A DNA stretch of 64,000 bases from Limnobacter humi (GTDB lineage Bacteria; Pseudomonadota; Gammaproteobacteria; Burkholderiales; Burkholderiaceae_B), in contig NZ_JANIGO010000001.1 of NCBI RefSeq assembly GCF_024518835.1, positions 310,001 to 374,000 on the forward strand, given 5' to 3'. The notes beneath the pieces were generated by a model. The model was given only the letters and a program-made list of their open reading frames with translations, was not told the DNA's origin and did no database searches. Positions 48,248 through 56,244 of the stretch are shown one piece after another (positions within the stretch are counted from its first letter, which is position 1; every line of letters starts with the position of its first letter). Made by a program: the position numbers and the translations under genes.

Positions 48248-48658
48248 GTGAAAACATTCAAAGGCTTTGAGAACAATCTCCAAGAAAGCGGTGGTGGAGA
48301 CGCTCGCTCCCTCGCCGCATGGGAGGTTGACCCGATCCAAGTGAATGTACCGGGCGACTGGAATGACAAAAAACTGGAGTTGGGCTTGAAAAAACCCCTG
48401 ATCAGAAACGAGGGTGATTTGGAGACCAATCTAAAAGCGGGTATTGCACTGTTGTGCCGAAAAGGATTTGGAAAATCGGGTCAAAGCCCCAGCAACCGAC
48501 CTGATGCGACATTCGATGGATGGGCCACGGCGTTACAACGCTACAACGGCAGGACAGACATTCGCAAGAATGGCAAGACCTATAGTCAGAATTACGCAGA
48601 TACCATTGTGGAAAGAAGCCAAACGACAGAGCGCCACATCGCGATCGAACTACCCTGA
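48248..48658 (+). CDS. Small transglycosylase/lysozyme-like protein (SLT motifs), possible effector
   Basis: 136 residues from a GTG with AGGGGG upstream; a TTG six bases earlier is too close to that site. No signal peptide. Motifs follow the soluble lytic transglycosylase order in compact form: QESGGGDARS (Glu13 as catalytic acid), DPIQVN in place of GLMQI, a Trp-containing linker, NLKAGIALLCRKG, and WATALQRYNGR with YSQNYADTI. I infer a minimal cell-wall hydrolase. It could also be the remnant of a longer effector, but intact motifs, its own ribosome site and a partner gene argue otherwise. Confidence 0.6.
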   Translation: MKTFKGFENNLQESGGGDARSLAAWEVDPIQVNVPGDWNDKKLELGLKKPLIRNEGDLETNLKAGIALLCRKGFGKSGQSPSNRPDATFDGWATALQRYNGRTDIRKNGKTYSQNYADTIVERSQTTERHIAIELP

Positions 48659-48689
48659 ACCAACAACGGACTTTCCGGAAGTACACGTC

Positions 48690-49187
48690 ATGTACCACCT
48701 TATTGAAAAATTACGCCATTTACTCACCAACTGCATGTTTCTGGTTACAGCGTGCATGCACGCCACAGCGTTTGCGCAACGGATCGATCTGTCCTCCGCA
48801 TTTCAGAGCGCGCTTGAATCCCAATCCATTGTTGACGTTCAGCTTGAATTTGCCAGAGGAATCAGATTTCCTGCCCACGTGGAGGCTACCCAGCAAGGCA
48901 ACGGCACCTTAACCATTGGCCCTCTGAGCATTCGACTCATGGATTTACAGGATGATGGCTTGGTCTATGCGAATGGAGGACTTCTGAACCTGGATATTTT
49001 GCCAACTGACCGGGCAATGTTTGTGGTGTCGGGCATTGTGAATGAAACAGATGACAAAACATCCGCCATATTGAGACAAACCTCACTGCTGGCGCTGTTT
49101 CAATGGGATGAGAACACCAAAGAATTCAGATGCGTCTACTCGCCAGACCACTTGCTGGATGCTTGCGGAACACTGTTTGTGCGCTAA
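48690..49187 (+). CDS. Secreted protein, candidate immunity partner of the SLT-like hydrolase
   Basis: 165 residues from the ATG of MYHLIEKL, after GGAAG. N-terminal hydrophobic stretch about 11-30 (NCMFLVTACMHATAFAQ) looks like a signal peptide ending AFAQ. The mature part is a small soluble domain with two late cysteines (FRCVYS, DACGTL). No family recognised. Encoded 31 bases after the hydrolase, it repeats the hydrolase-then-exported-protein layout of 41646-42832. Confidence 0.6.
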   Translation: MYHLIEKLRHLLTNCMFLVTACMHATAFAQRIDLSSAFQSALESQSIVDVQLEFARGIRFPAHVEATQQGNGTLTIGPLSIRLMDLQDDGLVYANGGLLNLDILPTDRAMFVVSGIVNETDDKTSAILRQTSLLALFQWDENTKEFRCVYSPDHLLDACGTLFVR

Positions 49188-49337
49188 CGCCAACAACGAA
49201 ATTTTTCTCAAAGGACCTTTGAGTGTTGCCCAGCATCACCCGGGTTCAATATTGACCCAACCCAGCCTCCCTCTGCTTGAATACGCCTTACTGTGAGTGT
49301 TTTGATGGTGCCCCAACCATCAGAAAAGGAACCCGTT

Positions 49338-49796
49338 ATGTCCATGTCGCTTGGCTTTGTGCGAGCCCCTGCCCAACCCTTCAAAACAACGGATATTGAG
49401 GCGCAAGAAACAGCCCAACCGAGACGTTCCAACCCCTACGTGACCGCTGCGAAATTGGGCGGCATGGCATTGTGCGGGGCAGCGGCCGTGGTGGCCACCG
49501 GGCTGCTGTCCTCCATGGACCCAACCTCCGCAGGCAACACCCGGGCGCTGCAAGAAACGAACTGCACTGCCAAACAGCTTCACAACATTGAGACCGCAAA
49601 AAAGGCCTTGCTGTATTCGGGGATTAGCGCTGCGTCCGGCTTGGGCGCTGCCGTATTGTTGACACCGCTTTCAGCCTTGGCCAGCGAAGATTTGGCAAAA
49701 GGCGTGTTCAGCGTGGGTGGCTTCGTACTGTCCACAGGCAGCACCGCCACCCTCATCTCAGGCATTATTTACGGCGTGCTGAAAAACAATTGCTGA
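49338..49796 (+). CDS. Small membrane protein of unknown function
   Basis: 152 residues from the ATG of MSMSLGF, with AAGGA seven bases upstream; a GTG at 49293 is less well placed. Polar N-terminus to about residue 35, then hydrophobic segments at about 38-58, 88-110 and 118-146, rich in Gly, Ala and Ser. One Cys in the loop (ETNCTAKQ) and one at the very C-terminus. No family recognised. Same strand as the hydrolase pair, 150 bases later. Confidence 0.6.
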   Translation: MSMSLGFVRAPAQPFKTTDIEAQETAQPRRSNPYVTAAKLGGMALCGAAAVVATGLLSSMDPTSAGNTRALQETNCTAKQLHNIETAKKALLYSGISAASGLGAAVLLTPLSALASEDLAKGVFSVGGFVLSTGSTATLISGIIYGVLKNNC

Positions 49797-49807
49797 ACGC
49801 GGATGGT

Positions 49808-49840
49808 GCAAGGAGGGTCTGCCCCCCCTCCTTGCCGTTA
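49808..49840. terminator. Strong hairpin between convergent genes
   Basis: GCAAGGAGGG (49808-49817) pairs perfectly with CCCTCCTTGC (49826-49835), loop of eight. Only a short T-rich stretch (CGTTATT) follows on the plus strand. Lies between the stops of the small membrane protein and the flavoprotein, so it probably serves as a shared terminator. Confidence 0.6.
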
Positions 49841-50398
49841 TTGTCCAAGCCTCTTTGCAAACTCCGCCACCCGCGCGCCATACAGGCTGGCTGTGTCCAG
49901 GTCCGCCTGGGGTGGGGTTACTTCGGCGGGTGCGTTGTCGGCCTGGGTCATCACACCCACCCACGAGCCCACTCGGTTCAACTGGGTTGGGTCACCGGGC
50001 TTTTGTGCGCCCGGTGTGGCGCTGCCCACCCACACCATGCCGTGTTGCATAGCAAACGTCACAAAATATTGAAGCGTGCTCAGCTTGTCGCCGCTCATGG
50101 ACATGGAGTTGGTAAAGCCACCGGCCACCTTGTTTTTCCAGCCCTGGCTAAACCACACCTTGCTGGACGCATCGGCAAACTTTTTAAAGTCCGCTGAAGC
50201 ACCGCCCATGTAGGTGGGCGAACCGAAAATAATTGCATCGGCCTTGGCCAACAATTCCCAGGTAGGGTCGTTCACGTCATTCACGGAAATGAGGTGTGCC
50301 TCAACACCAGGAACGCTTTGTGCACCTTGCTGAACAAACTGCGCCACGCGGGCGGTGTGTCCGTAACCACTGTGATAAACCACTGCAACTTGTGTCAT
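49838..50398 (-). CDS. WrbA-like flavodoxin-fold NAD(P)H:quinone oxidoreductase
   Basis: 186 residues from the ATG of MTQVAVVYH, preceded by GAGGAG. FMN phosphate loop VVYHSGYGHTARVA, then FGSPTYMGGASADFKKFAD and the NSMSMSGDK segment match the WrbA/NAD(P)H-dependent FMN reductase group. Probably reduces quinones by two electrons as an oxidative-stress defence. Same strand as pirin, 60 bases downstream, a pairing often seen under one LysR regulator. Confidence 0.85.
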   Translation of the reverse strand: MTQVAVVYHSGYGHTARVAQFVQQGAQSVPGVEAHLISVNDVNDPTWELLAKADAIIFGSPTYMGGASADFKKFADASSKVWFSQGWKNKVAGGFTNSMSMSGDKLSTLQYFVTFAMQHGMVWVGSATPGAQKPGDPTQLNRVGSWVGVMTQADNAPAEVTPPQADLDTASLYGARVAEFAKRLGQ

Positions 50399-50458
50399 TT
50401 TGCTTCTCCTCGTTAACCAGCCCATAACACGGGGTTACTCAGTTGTGCTGAGTTGTGC

Positions 50459-51169
50459 TCAAGCTGGCAAATCAAACAACAACACCTCGGCCTGTGTGGC
50501 CACGGTCAACTTCAATTCTTCTTCGCCTTCAATCATCAGCGCATCGCCTGTACCCAGGGTGAGTTCACCCACTGCCAGTTCGCCTCGGGCCACATGCAGG
50601 TATGCCTTGCGGGCGGGGTTCAGTGCTTTCACCACCACCTGTTCTTTCAAGCGGCCTGCGTACACCTGGGCATCCTGGTGAATGTGGGCAATGTTGTGTT
50701 GTTCGGCTTCGTCGGCATTGCCGGTCACAATCAGGCCCAATTGCCCGGTCACGCTGGCCACATCCAGATCATGGTCTTTGTAACCAGGCGCAACGCCCAT
50801 CACCGCAGGCTCAATCCAGATTTGCAACAAGTGGGCCACGTCTGTTTTGTGCGCGTTGATTTCCGAATGGCGAATCCCGGTGCCTGCGCTCATGCGCTGA
50901 ATCTGGTTGGGTTTGATGGTGGACCCACCACCCAAGCTGTCGCGGTGGCTCAATTCACCGTCCAGCATGTAGGTGATGATTTCCATGTCCCGGTGGCCAT
51001 GGGTTCCAAAACCGTTCTGAGGGTCCACCCAGTCCTCGTTGATGACCCGAAGGGGACCAAAACCCATGAACTTCGGATCGTAATATTCAGAAAAGGAGAA
51101 GCTGTGGTAGCTCTCGAGCCAGCCATGATGGGCATAGCCGCGTTCCTTGGATCGTCTGACTTTCAGCAT
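50459..51169 (-). CDS. Pirin-family protein (cupin)
   Basis: 236 residues. RSKERGYAHHGWLESYHSFSFSEYYDP opens with the pirin/YhhW pattern and FGTHGHRDMEIITYMLDGELSHRDSLG carries the iron-binding histidines, completed by RHSEIN. Some members are quercetin 2,3-dioxygenases and others regulators or redox sensors; the substrate here is unknown. Divergent from the LysR gene at 51267. Confidence 0.92.
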   Translation of the reverse strand: MLKVRRSKERGYAHHGWLESYHSFSFSEYYDPKFMGFGPLRVINEDWVDPQNGFGTHGHRDMEIITYMLDGELSHRDSLGGGSTIKPNQIQRMSAGTGIRHSEINAHKTDVAHLLQIWIEPAVMGVAPGYKDHDLDVASVTGQLGLIVTGNADEAEQHNIAHIHQDAQVYAGRLKEQVVVKALNPARKAYLHVARGELAVGELTLGTGDALMIEGEEELKLTVATQAEVLLFDLPA

Positions 51170-51248
51170 GATGAACCTCCTTGTGAATCAATGAGGCCAG
51201 TGTAGGCGCTTGATTTACCCCCAGCAACGGGTAGAATTTGAGGATCTT

Positions 51249-51265
51249 ATTCAAAAATTTTGAAT
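51249..51265. promoter_or_regulatory. Perfect palindrome between pirin and lysR genes (candidate LysR operator)
   Basis: ATTCAAAA (51249-51256), one A, TTTTGAAT (51258-51265). It ends two bases before the lysR ATG and about 80 bases upstream of the pirin start. The T-N11-A layout fits a LysR-type binding site, and binding here would block lysR translation-region transcription, consistent with autoregulation. Confidence 0.6.
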
Positions 51266-51266
51266 C

Positions 51267-52196
51267 ATGACCCTCCCGCTGGACAGCCTTGCCCTGATTG
51301 AACTGATCGAGACCCGCGGAAGCTTTGCGGCAGCGGCCATGGCATTGAACAAGGCGCCCTCGGCCATCACCTACCAGCTTCGCCAGTTGGAAGAGCAACT
51401 GGATGTGCTGATTTACGACCGCTCCGGGCACAAGGCCAAACTGACCCCAGCTGGCCGCGCCTTGCTGGACGAAGGCCGAAAGCTGTTGCAGCTCAGTGAA
51501 TCGGTTGAGAAGCGCGTTAAGGCAGTGGCCTGTGGTTGGGAAGCCGAACTGCGGATTGTGTTGGACTCGATTGTGCCGTTTGAGGACACCATCCCCTGGA
51601 TTGAAGCATTCGACCAATTGAACAGCCCCACCCGCCTGCGCATTTCCACCGAAGTGTTGTCTGGCAGTTGGGAGGCACTGTATTCCGGTCGGGCCGATTT
51701 GTTGATCGGTAGCCGCCTGGACCAGGGCCAGTTTGCCACCACCACGGGCCTGAACATTCAGAACATTGGGCATTCCACCTTCGTATTTGCCGTGGCCCCC
51801 CATCACCCACTGGCCAGGGCAGAGGGCCCTTTGTGCAGCGAGGAGATTGCCCAACACCGCGCCGTGGCTGTGGGCGACACATCCCGCACCTTCAAACCCA
51901 TGACATTCGGCCTTCAAACCGGACAAGCCGTGTTAACCGTGCCCACCTTGCGAGCCAAGGTGCAGGCACACCTGGCTGGCTTGGGCTGCGGCTGGCTGCC
52001 ATGGAACCTGATTGCCGACCACGTGGCGGCCGGGAAACTGTTGATCAAGCCCACCGAGGACCCCATCCGACAAGGCACCTTGTGCTGTGCCTGGCACCGG
52101 GGCAACACCGGCAATGCGCTCACCTGGTGGGCCGAGCACCTCGCCCGCGTGAAGCTGGACTACAGCCCACCCCCGCAGTTGCTGGGGCCAGCCTGA
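51267..52196 (+). CDS. LysR-family transcriptional regulator
   Basis: 309 residues. N-terminal winged helix (LALIELIETRGSFAAAAMALNKAPSAITYQLRQLEEQLDV region) followed by the periplasmic-binding-like effector domain. Divergent from pirin and the WrbA-like gene, which are its likely targets; the inducer is unknown. No ribosome site is obvious within 15 bases of the ATG because the palindrome occupies that space. Confidence 0.93.
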   Translation: MTLPLDSLALIELIETRGSFAAAAMALNKAPSAITYQLRQLEEQLDVLIYDRSGHKAKLTPAGRALLDEGRKLLQLSESVEKRVKAVACGWEAELRIVLDSIVPFEDTIPWIEAFDQLNSPTRLRISTEVLSGSWEALYSGRADLLIGSRLDQGQFATTTGLNIQNIGHSTFVFAVAPHHPLARAEGPLCSEEIAQHRAVAVGDTSRTFKPMTFGLQTGQAVLTVPTLRAKVQAHLAGLGCGWLPWNLIADHVAAGKLLIKPTEDPIRQGTLCCAWHRGNTGNALTWWAEHLARVKLDYSPPPQLLGPA

Positions 52197-52197
52197 C

Positions 52198-53094
52198 ATG
52201 GATCAGCAACCTTACATCGGCCGCTTTGCACCCTCACCCACCGGCCCCTTGCACCTGGGCTCGCTGGCCACAGCACTGGGGAGTTGGCTGGACGCCCGGG
52301 TGAATGGTGGGCGCTGGTTGGTGCGCATTGAAGACATTGATGAAGAGCGTTGCAAACCTGAACACAGTGCGGCCATTCTTCATGCACTGAACGCCCATGG
52401 ACTGCAGGCCGATGGCGATGTGTGGATACAAAGTGCGCGCCATGTGCAATACCAACAGGCGCTGGACCAACTGCTGAGAAACGGGCTTGTTTACCCCTGT
52501 GGCTGCACACGGCGCGACATCGATGAAGCCAATGCCCACCGCCCCTTTGGCACCAACCGAGTGTACCCGGGCACTTGCCGACATGGATTGCCTTCCGGCA
52601 CAACACCCCGGGCCCTGCGCTTTCGCGTGCCCCATGAACCCACACAGTGGACCGATTGGCGATTGGGTTCGCAAACCGACAAACTCGAGGAAACCAGCGG
52701 GGATTTTGTGCTGAAGCGGGGCGATGGGCATTGGGCTTACCACTTGGTGGTGGTGGTGGATGACCTGGCCAGCAACGTGACCCACATTGTGCGCGGTGAA
52801 GACCTGGCCGACACCACAGGCCGACAAGTTGCCCTGTTCAAAGCCCTAGGGGCAACCGCGCCGCGCTATGCGCATTTGCCGGTGATATTGGCTGAAGACG
52901 GACAAAAGCTGTCGAAGCAGACTGGCGCCCAAGCCCTGGACTGCGCAAAGCCAATTGACAACCTGAACCGGGTTTGGATGCACTTTGGGGAACAGCCAAT
53001 GCCTGCGCAAGGCACCGTCACCGACTGGCTGGAACAGGCCATGCAGAAATGGCCTGTGGTGATGCAACGCCTGGCCCACAAGCGCAGGCCCTGA
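52198..53094 (+). CDS. gluQ: GluQ, glutamyl-Q tRNA(Asp) synthetase
   Basis: 298 residues. A GluRS-like catalytic core without the anticodon-binding domain, which attaches glutamate to queuosine-34 of tRNA-Asp. RFAPSPTGPLHLGSLATAL contains the HIGH-type motif and GQKLSKQTGA the KMSKS-type motif; zinc-binding YPCGCTRRDI is present. Begins one base after the LysR stop. Functionally it goes with queA further along, both acting in the queuosine pathway. Confidence 0.94.
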   Translation: MDQQPYIGRFAPSPTGPLHLGSLATALGSWLDARVNGGRWLVRIEDIDEERCKPEHSAAILHALNAHGLQADGDVWIQSARHVQYQQALDQLLRNGLVYPCGCTRRDIDEANAHRPFGTNRVYPGTCRHGLPSGTTPRALRFRVPHEPTQWTDWRLGSQTDKLEETSGDFVLKRGDGHWAYHLVVVVDDLASNVTHIVRGEDLADTTGRQVALFKALGATAPRYAHLPVILAEDGQKLSKQTGAQALDCAKPIDNLNRVWMHFGEQPMPAQGTVTDWLEQAMQKWPVVMQRLAHKRRP

Positions 53095-53099
53095 GGCGC

Positions 53100-54704
53100 T
53101 TAACCTGGGCGGCGCTGACCACCCAGCAAAAATGCAACAGGCGCCGCATTCTTGGATTTGTCGCGGGCACTACCCGCCGTGGGTGCACCGCCAGCCGCGT
53201 TGGAAGGCGACTCGCTGGGCGTTGGTTTGTCATCCACCTTTTCAACATAAGGTTTATTGAACAGTGAATCCTGAATGCGGGTGGACGCCAACTTCGACCG
53301 CAGACGTTCATACTCCGCATCGCGGTGGATGGGCGCATTGTCGTTGTAACGAGCGCCTTGCTGGTATGAGCGGTCCCGGCCTGCGGGGCGTTCTTCACGG
53401 GGCGCACGGCGCGGTTCGCGGGTCTCGCGACGCGCTTCACGGCTTTCACGCGGCGCTTCTTCACGTTCACGGTGATGAAACTCACGGGCGTGCGGCACAA
53501 AGCCTTCCAGCTCTTCACGAACAAATGAAATGCTCACCAGCTTTTCAATGTCTTTCAGGGCACGCTCATTGGCCTTGACCACAAACGAGTAGGCTGTACC
53601 CTTGGCGCCAGCGCGGCCAGTTCGACCAATGCGGTGCACATAGTCCTCGGGCGTGGTGGGCAGGTCGTAATTGATCACGCACGGCAAATCGGCGATGTCC
53701 AACCCCCGCGCGGCCACATCGGTGGCCACCAGCACAGCCACTTCACCGGCCTTGAATGCGTCCAGCGCCTTCATGCGCTCAATCTGGCTTTTGTCGCCAT
53801 GAATGGCGGTGGCCGACACACCCTCTTTCTCCAGGTGGCGGGCCAGGCGGGCTGTGCCCAACTTGGTGTTCGAAAACACGATGACCTGCTGCAGGTTTTT
53901 GCTGCGAATGAGGTGGCACACCGCGGCGCGCTTGTCCTCCTCGCTGTCCAAGGCGAACATCACCTGCTTGATATTTTCCGAAGTGGCGTTGCGGCGGGCC
54001 ACTTCAATCAAGGTGGGCTTGACCATGAAGCTTTTGGCGAGTCGCTGGATTTCCGGCGAAAACGTGGCCGAAAACAGCAAGTTCTGCCGGTTGCTGGGCA
54101 GCAGGTTGATGATGCGCTGCAGGTCAGGCAGAAAACCCATGTCCAGCATGCGGTCGGCTTCGTCCAGCACCAACACCTGCACCTGGCTCAGGTTGATGGT
54201 TTTTTGTTGTACATGGTCCAGCAGCCGGCCTGGCGTGGCAATCACGATTTCCACACCGCGGCGCAGGGCTTGGGTTTGCGGGTTCATGTCCACACCACCG
54301 TAAATCACGGTGGAGCGAATGGGCGTGAATTTGGCGTAGGTCTCAACGTTGTTGGCCACCTGGTCGGCCAACTCACGGGTGGGCGCCAACATCAGCGCAC
54401 GCACTGGGTGGCGGGCTGGCGACGGACTGGACGTGGCCAGCGGCATCAGGCGGTTCAAAATGGGCAGGGAAAAACCGGCGGTCTTGCCGGTACCGGTTTG
54501 CGCAGCACCCATCACATCCACCCCCGTCAGCACGACTGGAATCGCCTTGGCCTGAATGGGCGTGGGTTGGGTGTACCCCTGGGCATCGATCGCTTTCTGG
54601 ATGTCGGGGTGAAGGCCGAAGTCGGCGAAGGTCACTTGCGCCAGCGCGGCGTCTTCTTCTGCGGTGGGCGCAAAAGGGGTATTCGAGGGGGTTTCTTGAG
54701 TCAT
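53100..54704 (-). CDS. RhlE-like DEAD-box RNA helicase
   Basis: 534 residues. Motifs in order: TPIQAKAIP (Q), AQTGTGKT (I), PTRELADQV (Ia), TPGRLLD (Ib), VLDEADRMLDMG (II), LFSATF (III), and HRIGRTGRAG (VI). The C-terminal 140 residues are rich in Arg and Glu (repeated RRETREPRRAPREERP-like runs) and then Ser/Ala, a typical unstructured RNA-binding tail. Probably acts in ribosome assembly and mRNA decay. Converges with gluQ with five bases between. Confidence 0.94.
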   Translation of the reverse strand: MTQETPSNTPFAPTAEEDAALAQVTFADFGLHPDIQKAIDAQGYTQPTPIQAKAIPVVLTGVDVMGAAQTGTGKTAGFSLPILNRLMPLATSSPSPARHPVRALMLAPTRELADQVANNVETYAKFTPIRSTVIYGGVDMNPQTQALRRGVEIVIATPGRLLDHVQQKTINLSQVQVLVLDEADRMLDMGFLPDLQRIINLLPSNRQNLLFSATFSPEIQRLAKSFMVKPTLIEVARRNATSENIKQVMFALDSEEDKRAAVCHLIRSKNLQQVIVFSNTKLGTARLARHLEKEGVSATAIHGDKSQIERMKALDAFKAGEVAVLVATDVAARGLDIADLPCVINYDLPTTPEDYVHRIGRTGRAGAKGTAYSFVVKANERALKDIEKLVSISFVREELEGFVPHAREFHHREREEAPRESREARRETREPRRAPREERPAGRDRSYQQGARYNDNAPIHRDAEYERLRSKLASTRIQDSLFNKPYVEKVDDKPTPSESPSNAAGGAPTAGSARDKSKNAAPVAFLLGGQRRPG

Positions 54705-54751
54705 GCGCGCATTGTAAACCCATCCCGTGCTTATTTTTTGGGCATGGCGAT

Positions 54752-54790
54752 AAAAAAACCGGGCACTCGCTCCTCCGGGGTACCCGGTGT
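54752..54790 (-). terminator. Intrinsic terminator of the hydroxyacid dehydrogenase gene
   Basis: On the minus strand ACCGGG (54788-54783), a 19-base loop, CCCGGT (54763-54758), then six T. A competing CCGGG-GTA-CCCGG hairpin lies within it. Seventeen bases past the stop codon. Confidence 0.7.
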
Positions 54791-54806
54791 TCTTTTATCG
54801 CAACGT

Positions 54807-55745
54807 TTAGCGCGGCAAACCCGCCATGAACTCGCTGACCTGCCGCATGGCTATGCTGGCCAGGTTGCGTTGGGCCTGTTCGGTGGCCCAGGCAATGTGG
54901 GGCGTCACAATGCAGCGTGGGTGCTGCCAGGTCAACATGGGGTGGTTGGCGGGCGGCGGCTCCACCTCCAGCACGTCCAGTGCAGCGCCGCCCAGGTGAC
55001 CGCTGTCCAGCGCGCGCTTCAAGGGCTCAAACTGCACCAATGCGCCCCGCGCGGTGTTCACCAGGATGGCGCCTGGCTTCATGCGTGCAAACTCAGCCTC
55101 GCCCATCAGTCCGCGGGTCTGCTCATTCAAGGGGCAGTGCAGGCTGATGACGTCACAAGTGGCCAAGGCCTCATCAAACCCCACGTAACCCGGGCGAACC
55201 TGCTCAACCCCGCGCCGCTCCACTTTCACCACGGTCATGCCAAACGCCTTGGCAAACTGGGCCACATGGTCACCAATGGCGCCGTTGCCCAAAATGCCCA
55301 GCGTCATCACCTTGAGGCTGCGCATGGGGAAGTTGTGCATGCAGAAAAACTTGGATTTGCTCCAGTCACCGGCATTCACCAGGCTTTGCCATTCCGGCAC
55401 ACGGCGAGTGAGCTGCAGAATGCAAGCCAACACATGCTCGGCCACCGACTCGGGGCCATAATTGAGCACATTGCGCACCGTGATGCCTCGGGCTGCGGCG
55501 GCTTTGGCATCCACATTGTCCATGCCGGTGGCCATCAGTTGGATCATTTTCAGTCGGGGGGCAGCGGCCATCACGGCATCGTCTACCTTGACTTTGTTGA
55601 TCAGCAGGATGTCGGCCTCCCGAACACGGTCCAACACCGCATGGGGTGCGGTGTCGGCATACTCCACCCACTGGTGGGGCTGTTCTGGGCGGGGCAAAGG
55701 CACCCGCATGCTGTCTTTCTCCAACCAAACAATGTTCATGGGCAT
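54807..55745 (-). CDS. D-2-hydroxyacid dehydrogenase
   Basis: 312 residues. NAD-binding motif LGILGNGAIGDHVAQFA near residue 150, and the catalytic Arg (NTARGALV), Glu (DVLEVEPP) and His (TPHIAWAT) of the D-isomer-specific 2-hydroxyacid dehydrogenase family. Glycerate/hydroxypyruvate, glyoxylate or phosphonate-type substrates are all possible. Starts at ATG 55745 or, two codons later, at 55739; neither has a clear ribosome site. Confidence 0.92.
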   Translation of the reverse strand: MPMNIVWLEKDSMRVPLPRPEQPHQWVEYADTAPHAVLDRVREADILLINKVKVDDAVMAAAPRLKMIQLMATGMDNVDAKAAAARGITVRNVLNYGPESVAEHVLACILQLTRRVPEWQSLVNAGDWSKSKFFCMHNFPMRSLKVMTLGILGNGAIGDHVAQFAKAFGMTVVKVERRGVEQVRPGYVGFDEALATCDVISLHCPLNEQTRGLMGEAEFARMKPGAILVNTARGALVQFEPLKRALDSGHLGGAALDVLEVEPPPANHPMLTWQHPRCIVTPHIAWATEQAQRNLASIAMRQVSEFMAGLPR

Positions 55746-55892
55746 TCCGGCAAGGGTAAGCGTTTTATCCAGAGCCCAAGGCTAACGGCACCAGGGCATT
55801 CCAGCCAGTGGTGTTTTCCATGAAGATGTGAAAACGGGACCACCTTGGTTACACTGGGTGCAAACACACCACACAGGGGGAGACACAGCGGC

Positions 55893-56225
55893 ATGATTAA
55901 AAAATACGAAGGCAAAATCAACATCGTGATGGGCACGGCCAAGCAAAAGGTGGGTGCGCTCACCGGCAACAAAGCCTTGGAGCGGGATGGTCAGTATCAG
56001 AAAATCAAGGGCGTGACCCAGGACGCCACGGAAGGCGCCAAAGCAGTGGTTCGTGGTGCCTCCAAAGAGGCATTGAAGCAGGGCTTGAAAGGTCGAGACA
56101 CCTTGGTCAAAGAAATCAACGCCAGCTTCGACAAGGCCAATGCACTGGCACAGCAAAGCGTTCGGGAAGCAGGCAGTCAGTTGGAAAAAGCCCTGGTGAA
56201 GCTCAACAGCATCATCAAGCCCTAA
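55893..56225 (+). CDS. CsbD-like stress protein
   Basis: 110 residues from the ATG of MIKKYEGK, after AGGGGGAG. The N-terminal half (INIVMGTAKQKVGALTGNKALERDG then Q-x-x-K-x-K-G) follows the CsbD pattern of small, highly charged, general-stress proteins of unknown function. The second half (56-110) is a helical Ala/Lys-rich extension not found in typical CsbD (about 60-70 residues). Confidence 0.75.
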   Translation: MIKKYEGKINIVMGTAKQKVGALTGNKALERDGQYQKIKGVTQDATEGAKAVVRGASKEALKQGLKGRDTLVKEINASFDKANALAQQSVREAGSQLEKALVKLNSIIKP

Positions 56226-56244
56226 CCAGGCGTGGTCCACCGGC

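Noticed and set aside
48248..48658. Pseudogene remnant of a longer hydrolase.
   Set aside because: All four SLT-type motifs are present, the frame is intact, and a good ribosome site precedes the GTG; a short functional domain is more likely.
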